The notes under the pieces were generated by a model. That model did no database searches. It was not told the origin of the DNA and saw nothing but the letters and a program-made list of their open reading frames with translations. Of a DNA stretch of 6,129 bases, positions 1-6,129 are shown one piece after another. How positions within the stretch are numbered: position 1 is the stretch's first letter; each line of letters begins with the position of its first letter. A program made the position numbers and the translations under genes. Origin of the DNA: Saprospiraceae bacterium (lineage in GTDB: Bacteria; Bacteroidota; Bacteroidia; Chitinophagales; Saprospiraceae); NCBI GenBank assembly GCA_007134625.1, contig SLKL01000277.1, forward strand, positions 1 to 6,129, in the 5' to 3' direction.

Positions 1-1769
1 TAATCCATAGGAAAATTAATATTGTGATGTCCTCCTTTGGGACTATCCACCTCTATCTCAATATTTCGGGGGTTTCCATTCACTAACCAACGAAGATGGA
101 TACTTCCCATACCGGGTATATTCCTCACTCTGATAGATTCCGGTTCAAATTCCTGCTCCTCGCCTACCTCAAGCCAGGGATTTCGCATAATCATACCACT
201 GATTACATCAACACCTTTTATACTGATGACATTCGGAGGAGAAATCCTGTTTCTCAAATCGTGAGATGAGTGAGTAGGAGTCGCACGGACATTGTCTATT
301 GTCACATCTATCTGATAGAGGTTCCGACTAAGTCTTTTTACCTCAGGTTTTCTAACCTCAATCAAGGGCATTTGGTGTGCGTGATATAAAGTAAACGCCA
401 TATTTCTATGCGCATCCTCCTCAAGCAAAAAGCCGGGGTGATTTCTTACATAATTCTTCTTAGGTCCTCCAATTTCTATCGGACCAAATTGGGGATGATC
501 AAAGGGTTCCCATTCTACATAGGCATCACCAAACAACAAATACTTATCAAAGTCATAAAACTGCTCATCACTCCACACCCCTATCTGATCATCATCGTGG
601 AAAAGCAAATACGAAGTCATCAATTCATTTACATAAGCAAATATCCCCCTTCCACCATGGTAAAAGTCAACATCACCGCCAAACACAGAATACAGATCCT
701 CATGTACAATTAAGTATCTGTAGCCGGGTATCATCTTTTCTCCTTTTTTTCCTATCAAATCATAAACCCGAATATCGTTTCTATCATAACTCCCCTTATC
801 TTCTTCTGCTCCGGGTCCTCTAAGGAACATACCACCGTAATTGTGATAGCTCTGAGCACCGGCTATATTTGGGCGGGAAATAACAAATTCTGCAACTGCA
901 AAATTCTCAGGTGAGGCAAAGGGATACATCAATGCACCGCCCTGAACATAATCCGGTTGCCAATTCCAACCCCAATCGCGATTCGGATCGTAATAGCCTG
1001 TTCTGTCTTCATTTATTCTCCCGTCACCATCTCGGTCAATTCCCTCAAAACCCAATAAATCATACTGCCCCTGCTCACCGTCTTCGGCTCTGATCATTCT
1101 AAGTGGGTTATTGGGATCAACTTTCCACCTGCCATTAGGATTTTCTCTTCTCATCATAGTGATATGACCATCTCCATTGAGGTCGTCAAAACCATCCTCA
1201 TCTATCTCCCAGTCACCATCATCATCCAATGGGATCAATCCCGACCTCGGACTATGAGGAGTATTTGGGTTATATATAAAATAATCTCTTCCATCCGGAT
1301 TAATGGTTGGCAAAATATAAAAGGTGCGATCTCTCAACAACTCAGTAATAAATCTCACCTCCCCAAAATTCTCAGTAAGGTACCATGCAGTGTACATCGC
1401 TATCTCTGTCCCCTGAAGTTCATTGGGGTGGATGTTTGCCTGAATGAAAAAAGCGGGCTTTTTATCAGGATCACCGGTGGAAAAATCAGAAATAGTCAAT
1501 GCCAGTATATCATTACCCAAATAAGATTGACCTATCACTTCCAGCCTTGCAAGATCAGGGTAAGCTTCAACCAATCGCTCACAAAAGTCAAGAATCTGCT
1601 CATTGTTGTGATACCTGTTCCAACTCATCTGAACTTTAGGATTGTGTGGCGTTCCAATGGCTCTTAATCCCGATCTTCCATCATATTGCTGTGCATAGAT
1701 ATCACTGTTGCCAAAACTTAAAATCAAAACCAAACCGGCTATTATAATATTTGATATGAATTTACTCAT
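1..1769 (-). CDS. Secreted M14-family zinc carboxypeptidase, catalytic residues intact (3' end at window edge)
   Basis: I translated this frame by hand: 589 codons without a stop. Residues 1-26 form a signal peptide (hydrophobic core, then IYA|QQ), so the product is exported; no lipobox was seen. M14 metallocarboxypeptidases remove C-terminal residues using a zinc held by HxxE and a distal His. Here the HxxE is H114-P-N-E117, the NPDG motif is at 157-160, the Asn-Arg pair is N263-R264 (in DPNRDW), the third zinc ligand is H309 (in QSYHNYGG) and the general-base Glu is E382 (in YVNELM). All classical catalytic positions are therefore present. Between NPDG and NR lies a large insert (about 182-255) with three acidic loops of DxDxDG/DxNxDG type, probable calcium sites. 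Residues after about 430 form a beta-rich C-terminal region. The ATG at 1769 fits the signal peptide and lies 10 bp after the stop of the upstream paralogue, suggesting cotranscription. The last two bases read TA on the minus strand, so the next base may complete a stop codon. Substrate specificity cannot be predicted. Confidence 0.93.
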   Translation of the reverse strand, partial: MSKFISNIIIAGLVLILSFGNSDIYAQQYDGRSGLRAIGTPHNPKVQMSWNRYHNNEQILDFCERLVEAYPDLARLEVIGQSYLGNDILALTISDFSTGDPDKKPAFFIQANIHPNELQGTEIAMYTAWYLTENFGEVRFITELLRDRTFYILPTINPDGRDYFIYNPNTPHSPRSGLIPLDDDGDWEIDEDGFDDLNGDGHITMMRRENPNGRWKVDPNNPLRMIRAEDGEQGQYDLLGFEGIDRDGDGRINEDRTGYYDPNRDWGWNWQPDYVQGGALMYPFASPENFAVAEFVISRPNIAGAQSYHNYGGMFLRGPGAEEDKGSYDRNDIRVYDLIGKKGEKMIPGYRYLIVHEDLYSVFGGDVDFYHGGRGIFAYVNELMTSYLLFHDDDQIGVWSDEQFYDFDKYLLFGDAYVEWEPFDHPQFGPIEIGGPKKNYVRNHPGFLLEEDAHRNMAFTLYHAHQMPLIEVRKPEVKRLSRNLYQIDVTIDNVRATPTHSSHDLRNRISPPNVISIKGVDVISGMIMRNPWLEVGEEQEFEPESIRVRNIPGMGSIHLRWLVNGNPRNIEIEVDSPKGGHHNINFPMD

Positions 1770-1779
1770 GAGGATAATT

Positions 1780-3441
1780 TTATTTTAATTCGAGACTTAA
1801 TTCCACTAAACCTGTCATGGGGCTTCCTGCATCGAGAACCACTTTCCCACTCCCGGATACCAGCCAACTGAATTCAAAGTACTCACCGGCATCAAGAGAC
1901 TTATGAAAGCTTCTGTAATGCCCAAGCAACAATTCCTGATCGTCATTTAATAAAATGCGGCACCGGGTATCTCTAACCCACCTGGTTCTATCACCTAATT
2001 GAGTAGATGTAGGCAAAAGGGAGGTATTTACCACACGCCCGGTAACCCTGAATACATTTCTCTCTAGCTTTTCAACCTCCACATCCTGAAATTCAAGAGT
2101 GGGCATAGCATTAGTAAAATCCTGTATAAAGGAAAAATAATTTTCTGCCGGCTCTTCAAGATAATTCAGAGGTGGATTGTTTCTGACAAAAGGCTTAAAT
2201 CCTCCAACTTCAGCTTTCCTTCCCGGAAAATCGGGATGGTCAATCTCCTCCCAATCAACGAAAAAGTCTTCTACACCCTCTGATTTCGCCCATTGAATGT
2301 ATCTCAGATCATAATTGTCTTTTAGCTCCTTTTCTGATACTGCTGATGAATCCTCACTTTCCCCTTCAGCATCTTCTTCTTCCTCGGATTCGCTTACTAC
2401 CACCGGTGCCCACCATGCCGGACTGACAAAGCTAAACCTGCAGTAGTGAAAATACGCCCAGGAAGAAAAACTCCCGGGTCCTTGTTTCATTTCAGGCGCA
2501 TCATCAATTGACCAATTATCTGAAAATTTAGTAGCTACCATTTGAGCTGAAGTAGCATCTCTTTCGAGAGGACCCGTTATAATTCTGCGACTTACCTTTT
2601 GCCGATCAAAACCAATGGGATGAGAAAGGTTGTTTTCCAATGCAAAAGTAAAAACGGCATAAATATTCCACCTCTCAAATAAAAATTCAGCCAATCCTCT
2701 GTTTTCCGACTCAGAAACTGCATGCTCCCCAGCTCCCGGCTGAAAAGCAGGATAGTCAAATGAAAAATTCATATTGAGATTAATACCTCCGGGACCATCT
2801 TCATTAAACAATCCATCTTTGTCGTTATCAATGCCCTCAGAAATAATTCTGTAAATGGTCTGAGCCTTAGTTCTATCTTTTAAAGGAACCAAAACTCTAG
2901 AATCTTTTTCATGAGTAACCCAATGCCCACTTGCATCCTCAATTCTGACCTGAGTAATCATTCCGTCTCCATTGAGGTCTTCATATGGATCCTCACTGAT
3001 TCTGCCATCGCGATCTATATCGGTTTCACGAGCATTACCGGACCTTTCATATTGAAGTTCATCGTGATATTGCGCGTAAGCATCCGGACTTAACACAGGA
3101 ACAAAGTAGAAGTAAAACCTGTCCAACATCTCCCCACCATCTGAAAGTATTTTTTCTGCAAGAGACAGAACCATAACAGTTCCGGCAGGATGCTTTCCAT
3201 CCACACCTGAGAGAAAAAGCAAACCGGGAGTCAAATCTTCATCTCCCTGACCGGCTTTAGCTAGAAAGACGCTATTACCCCCCGGACTTTCAGCTATTTT
3301 TTCATAACTAAAATAGTCGGGATATTCAGAAGCTAAGCGATCCAGACTGCGTTTAATTTCATCCAAATCAGGATAGTCCTCATTCGCAAAACTGAAGTTC
3401 CAACTCAGCAAAACAATTAGTATTATCAAAAATCTATTCAT
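1780..3441 (-). CDS. Secreted M14 carboxypeptidase-like pseudoenzyme, paralogue of the downstream gene
   Basis: The product has 553 residues and a signal peptide at 1-19 (NFSFA|NE), so it is exported. The M14 fold is recognisable by alignment with the downstream paralogue, but the active site is gone. HxxE is replaced by D81-G-K-H84 and NPDG by S118-P-D-A121. The Asn-Arg pair reads N223-M224 (in GINLNMNF), the third zinc ligand His is A267 (in FTFALEN) and the catalytic Glu is P341 (in FVSPAWW). Structural landmarks remain: a YPDYFSYEKIAES-like N-terminal segment, SESENRGLAEF matching SPENFAVAEF, and FVDWEEIDHPDF matching YVEWEPFDHPQF. Acidic loops at 141-146, 155-160 and 205-210 match those of the paralogue. 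A Ser/Glu-rich stretch at 350-370 is extra. The reading frame is open and the structural motifs are kept, so this looks like a maintained non-catalytic protein rather than a decaying gene. It is the first gene of the probable two-gene operon. Possible roles are peptide binding, regulation or chaperoning of the active partner, all inferred. Confidence 0.88.
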   Translation of the reverse strand: MNRFLIILIVLLSWNFSFANEDYPDLDEIKRSLDRLASEYPDYFSYEKIAESPGGNSVFLAKAGQGDEDLTPGLLFLSGVDGKHPAGTVMVLSLAEKILSDGGEMLDRFYFYFVPVLSPDAYAQYHDELQYERSGNARETDIDRDGRISEDPYEDLNGDGMITQVRIEDASGHWVTHEKDSRVLVPLKDRTKAQTIYRIISEGIDNDKDGLFNEDGPGGINLNMNFSFDYPAFQPGAGEHAVSESENRGLAEFLFERWNIYAVFTFALENNLSHPIGFDRQKVSRRIITGPLERDATSAQMVATKFSDNWSIDDAPEMKQGPGSFSSWAYFHYCRFSFVSPAWWAPVVVSESEEEEDAEGESEDSSAVSEKELKDNYDLRYIQWAKSEGVEDFFVDWEEIDHPDFPGRKAEVGGFKPFVRNNPPLNYLEEPAENYFSFIQDFTNAMPTLEFQDVEVEKLERNVFRVTGRVVNTSLLPTSTQLGDRTRWVRDTRCRILLNDDQELLLGHYRSFHKSLDAGEYFEFSWLVSGSGKVVLDAGSPMTGLVELSLELK

Positions 3442-3692
3442 AAGGAAAATTGAAAAGTTTATGAGATGGTAAAGTTAGTACGAATATCAGCTACTTGTTT
3501 TAAAGAAAAGTTAATGTCAAGGATCTAATGATACTTCAAAAAAATAAAAAATCTCATATTGGTTCTGCAAAGCACATGACGAATTGAATGTAAAGAAGAA
3601 ATATAGGAAGGTCAATTTTCGGAAAAATTGGAAATTGAAGATACCATTAAGGAAAAAATTCATAACTTCGGGGCTGATTCAAATACTTTTTC
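3442..3692. promoter_or_regulatory. Divergent intergenic region between the M14 pair and the carboxylase gene
   Basis: This 251-bp AT-rich spacer separates two genes that point away from each other, so it should hold both promoters. I did not find a full match to the Bacteroidota -7/-33 consensus (TAnnTTTG with an upstream TTG) on either strand. Near matches are TAACTTTA on the minus strand (3470-3477) and TAACTTCG on the plus strand (3663-3670), neither with a well-spaced -33 element. Neither start codon has a purine-rich Shine-Dalgarno sequence before it. I saw no small gene here. The assignment rests on gene orientation more than on motifs. Confidence 0.5.
3613..3630. repeat. Perfect 7+7 bp inverted repeat upstream of the carboxylase gene
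   Basis: CAATTTT and AAAATTG form a perfect dyad around a CGGA spacer, 62 bp before the carboxylase start codon. As RNA it could form an AT-rich hairpin with a four-base loop. As DNA it could be an operator. It is not a typical intrinsic terminator, since the stem has one G-C pair and no T-run follows on either strand. In AT-rich DNA such a dyad may also arise by chance. Confidence 0.3.
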
Positions 3693-5327
3693 ATGACTAA
3701 AAAACAACTGGAAGAAAACCAGAATGAAGATGCAATGAAATTGCTGATCAGCGCCATGAACCGCAAACTCGATAAAATCAGTCTTGGAGGAGGGAAAGGT
3801 AAGATCGCGAAACAGCATGCCAAAAATAAACTGACTGCAAGGGAGCGAATTGACCACTTAATTGACCCCAACAGCGATTTTTTAGAAATAGGTTCTTTTG
3901 CAGCTTATGGTATGTATGAAGAATACGGTGGCTGTCCTGCTGCCGGTGTAATTACCGGTATTGGTCGTATCAACGGAAGATTGTGTATGATAGTCGCCAA
4001 CGACGCCACCGTTAAAGCCGGAGCCTGGTTTCCTATGACCGGAAAAAAGAATTTGAGGGCTCAGGAAATAGCTATGGAGAATCGACTGCCCATCATTTAC
4101 CTTGTGGACAGTGCAGGAGTATTTTTACCCATGCAGGATGAGATTTTTCCCGATAAGGAACATTTTGGGAGAATTTTCAGGAATAATGCAGTCATGTCAT
4201 CAGAAGGCATACCGCAGATTGCAGCTATTATGGGTAGTTGTGTTGCAGGAGGTGCTTATTTGCCAATAATGTCAGACGAGGCGCTTATAGTGGATGGGAC
4301 GGGTTCTATTTTTCTGGCAGGACCATATCTTGTAAAAGCAGCCATAGGGGAAGAGGTAGATCAGGAAACCTTAGGTGGAGCGACCACACAAACGGAAATA
4401 TCCGGTGTGACGGACTATAAAATGCCGGATGATGAAACTTGCCTTAAAACTCTAAGAGATCTCGTATCTAAAATGGGAACTTTTGAAAAAGCAGGTTTTA
4501 ATCGGGTAGATTCAATTGCCCCGAAGAGAGAAGCCACTGAACTTTACTCTATTTTTCCTGAGGGTGGAGCCAAACCTTATAGTACAAAAGCGCTTTTGGA
4601 ATGCATAGTGGACAAGGATTCCATGACTTTTTATAAAAAAGGCTACGGACAAACCATCACCTGCGTATATGCTCGAATAGACGGCTGGTCAGTTGGCATA
4701 GTCGCTAATAACAGAGAAATAGTAAAAACCAAGAAAGGAGAAATGCAATTTGGTGGTGTTATCTATTCGGATAGTGCGGATAAGGCAGCTCGCTTCATAA
4801 TGAATTGCAATCAAAAGAAAATACCGCTGGTTTTCCTTCACGATGTAACCGGGTTTATGGTAGGTACAAGGTCGGAACACGGTGGAATCATCAAAGACGG
4901 CGCAAAAATGGTCAATGCCGTTTCCAACTCAACCGTACCTAAGTTTTCCATAGTTGTTGGTAATTCCTACGGTGCCGGAAATTATGCAATGTGTGGAAAA
5001 GCTTATGATCCAAGATTGATCGTAGCCTGGCCAACGGCAAAAATAGCAGTTATGGGAGGTCAACAAGCTGCTAAGGTTTTAATGCAGATACAACTCTCCT
5101 CCATGAAGGCAAAAGGTCAGGAACCGGACAAACAAAAACAGGAAGAACTTTTGAAGAAAATAACGGAACGCTACGAAAGTCAAACCACTCCCTATTACGC
5201 CGCTTCAAGGCTTTGGGTAGATGAAATTATCGATCCGGTGATGACGAGAAAATGGATTTCAGTTGGAATCGAAGCTGCAGAAAATGCACCGGTAAAACGT
5301 TTTAATCCGGGAGTTTTACAAACTTGA
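3693..5327 (+). CDS. Acyl-CoA carboxylase carboxyltransferase (beta) subunit, methylcrotonyl-CoA carboxylase type
   Basis: The 544-residue product is full length for this family. Carboxyltransferase subunits move CO2 from carboxybiotin to an acyl-CoA; the methylcrotonyl-CoA enzyme acts in leucine breakdown in the cytoplasm. Two crotonase-like halves are visible. The N-half (about 30-280) has the conserved TARERIDHLIDP (48-59), ANDATVKAGAW (102-112), LVDSAGVFLP (137-146) and the oxyanion-hole segment GSCVAGGAY (181-189). The C-half (about 290-540) has YARIDGWSVGIVAN (326-339), the DVTGFMVG segment (384-391), GNSYGAGNYAMCG (423-435) and the terminal helices. Residues 149-170, around IFPDKEHFGR and NNAVMSS, resemble the methylcrotonyl-CoA type much more than the propionyl-CoA type, from memory of the human subunits. 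Geranyl-CoA or another branched enoyl-CoA substrate remains possible. The ATG at 3693 gives an N-terminus of the expected length. No biotin carboxylase/biotin carrier (alpha) gene is in the window, so the partner must be encoded elsewhere. Confidence 0.95.
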   Translation: MTKKQLEENQNEDAMKLLISAMNRKLDKISLGGGKGKIAKQHAKNKLTARERIDHLIDPNSDFLEIGSFAAYGMYEEYGGCPAAGVITGIGRINGRLCMIVANDATVKAGAWFPMTGKKNLRAQEIAMENRLPIIYLVDSAGVFLPMQDEIFPDKEHFGRIFRNNAVMSSEGIPQIAAIMGSCVAGGAYLPIMSDEALIVDGTGSIFLAGPYLVKAAIGEEVDQETLGGATTQTEISGVTDYKMPDDETCLKTLRDLVSKMGTFEKAGFNRVDSIAPKREATELYSIFPEGGAKPYSTKALLECIVDKDSMTFYKKGYGQTITCVYARIDGWSVGIVANNREIVKTKKGEMQFGGVIYSDSADKAARFIMNCNQKKIPLVFLHDVTGFMVGTRSEHGGIIKDGAKMVNAVSNSTVPKFSIVVGNSYGAGNYAMCGKAYDPRLIVAWPTAKIAVMGGQQAAKVLMQIQLSSMKAKGQEPDKQKQEELLKKITERYESQTTPYYAASRLWVDEIIDPVMTRKWISVGIEAAENAPVKRFNPGVLQT

Positions 5328-5359
5328 TTTTTGAGTCCACTCATCATTTAAAATAACTT

Positions 5360-6129
5360 ATGACAATAACAGTAAAAACCCAATCAGGACTTGAAGACCT
5401 GTTGGCAAAAGAATTAAGAGAACTCGGACTAAAAGACATCAAGACCGGCAGGCGTATGGTTGCTTGCGAGGGGGAATTGGAGGATGTTTACAGAATCAAC
5501 TATTGCAGCCGACTAGCACTAAAGGTACTTGTACCTATTCTGACTTTTGATATAAAGACAGCTAAGGATGTTTACACCAAATCACTAAAATATGATTGGC
5601 ATCAATGGCTCGCCAATGATCAGAGTTTTGTGGTGCGGTTCAGCGTTTTTTCAGATCTTTTTAACAACAGTCTTTATGGTGCGCAATTACTGAAAGATGC
5701 CATAGTAGATAACATCAGAGAAAAGACAGGAAATCGCCCTTCAGTAGAATTAAAAAATGCTGACATCAGTTTTGATCTGTATATCAACAAAGACAAATGT
5801 ATTGTTTCGATTGATAGTTCAGGTGAGCCGCTTTTTAAAAGAAACTACAAGACTAAATCCTCTAAAGCACCGCTCAATGAAATCCTGGCATCGGGTTTAA
5901 TCCAACTGGCAGGATGGGACAAAAAGCAAACCCTAATCAATCCCATGTGCGGTTCAGGTACCTTGCTTTTTGAAGCACTATTTTACGCAGAGAATCGTCC
6001 GCCACAGTATTACAGAAAAAAATGGAGTTTTCAAAAATGGCCCAATTTCGATCGCCACCTTTTTTATAAGGTAAAAGACGAAGCCAATGAAAAAATCACC
6101 AATCCAACTGCGAGAATTATAGGTCTCGA
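5360..6129 (+). CDS. THUMP-domain class I SAM-dependent RNA methyltransferase, RlmL-like (partial, 3' end missing)
   Basis: I translated this frame by hand: 256 codons, open to the window edge. Proteins of this family methylate guanine N2 in RNA; E. coli RlmL makes m2G in 23S rRNA. The N-terminal about 60 residues (TITVKTQSGLEDLLAKEL) match the small ferredoxin-like domain of the family. A THUMP RNA-binding domain follows at about 60-155. The methyltransferase entry motif is PLFKRNYK (157-164), followed by KAPLNEILASGLIQLAGW. The SAM-binding motif I is N194-P-M-C-G-S-G-T201, then FQKWPNFD, typical of the UPF0020 domain. The catalytic NPP(Y/F) motif would lie beyond the edge and cannot be checked. 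An in-frame TAA at 5354-5356 makes the ATG at 5360 the first possible ATG start. It lies 32 bp after the carboxylase stop with no terminator between, so read-through is likely. Whether the target is the RlmL site or another RNA guanine is not decidable here. Confidence 0.92.
   Translation, partial: MTITVKTQSGLEDLLAKELRELGLKDIKTGRRMVACEGELEDVYRINYCSRLALKVLVPILTFDIKTAKDVYTKSLKYDWHQWLANDQSFVVRFSVFSDLFNNSLYGAQLLKDAIVDNIREKTGNRPSVELKNADISFDLYINKDKCIVSIDSSGEPLFKRNYKTKSSKAPLNEILASGLIQLAGWDKKQTLINPMCGSGTLLFEALFYAENRPPQYYRKKWSFQKWPNFDRHLFYKVKDEANEKITNPTARIIGL

Noticed and set aside
37..1667. Several plus-strand open frames of 60-167 codons (37-264, 408-713, 911-1093, 1164-1667)
   Set aside because: All lie antisense to the intact M14 reading frame, have no recognisable domain and are explained as shadows of that gene.
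2911..3093. 60-codon plus-strand open frame
   Set aside because: Antisense to the pseudopeptidase gene, across its acidic loop region; no start signal or family resemblance.
1780..3441. Calling the upstream M14 copy an active peptidase or a pseudogene
   Set aside because: Activity is unlikely because every classical catalytic position aligned to the paralogue is changed. Pseudogene is unlikely because there is no frameshift or premature stop and the structural motifs persist.
3663..3670. TAACTTCG as a -7 box
   Set aside because: It has one mismatch to TAnnTTTG, and the nearest upstream TTG (3635-3637) is 25 bp away, longer than the usual spacing.
3684..3691. TACTTTTT as a -7 promoter box for the carboxylase
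   Set aside because: It ends one base before the start codon, so transcription would begin inside the coding region.
3647..3871. Minus-strand frames of 65-74 codons overlapping the carboxylase start, with hydrophobic runs
   Set aside because: They are antisense to the conserved N-terminus of the carboxylase; the hydrophobic run comes from reading Lys/Glu codons in reverse.
4238..4880. Short open frames inside the carboxylase (4238-4420 plus, 4689-4880 minus)
   Set aside because: The enclosing carboxylase frame is uninterrupted and strongly family-like; these frames resemble nothing.
5333..5344. TGAGT-CC-ACTCA inverted repeat after the carboxylase stop as a terminator
   Set aside because: The loop would be only two bases, the stem is short and no T-run follows; it is more likely chance.

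Overview
The window looks like ordinary chromosome of a Bacteroidota bacterium (Cytophagales- or flavobacteria-like; the exact group cannot be read from the sequence). Supporting signs are the AT-rich composition, the absence of recognisable Shine-Dalgarno sequences at all four starts, an acyl-CoA carboxylase beta subunit of the type I associate with this phylum, and secreted M14 peptidases with calcium-loop inserts. No RNA gene, mobile element, CRISPR array or clear terminator was found.

Layout. Positions 1-3441 hold two minus-strand genes in tandem, 10 bp apart and probably one operon. The promoter-proximal gene (1780-3441) encodes a secreted M14 carboxypeptidase-like protein that has lost its catalytic residues. 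The distal gene (1-1769), cut or just ending at the window edge, encodes a secreted M14 zinc carboxypeptidase with every catalytic motif intact. The two are paralogues: they share a signal peptide, an acidic DxDxDG loop insert in the same place, an aligned post-catalytic W-E-x-x-D-H-P segment and a C-terminal beta-rich region. Positions 3442-3692 are a divergent intergenic region with a 7+7 bp dyad. Positions 3693-5327 on the plus strand encode a carboxyltransferase (beta) subunit of methylcrotonyl-CoA carboxylase type. After 32 bp comes a THUMP-domain RNA methyltransferase of the RlmL kind (5360-6129), cut off at the right edge.

How the genes relate. The minus-strand pair would act outside the cytoplasm, in the periplasm or beyond, on peptides. 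The plus-strand pair is cytoplasmic housekeeping (branched-chain amino acid/acyl-CoA metabolism and rRNA modification) with no obvious functional link between its members. The most interesting point is the pairing of a live peptidase with a systematically disarmed paralogue. This could be a regulatory or substrate-binding pseudoenzyme partner, but that is inference from sequence and position only.
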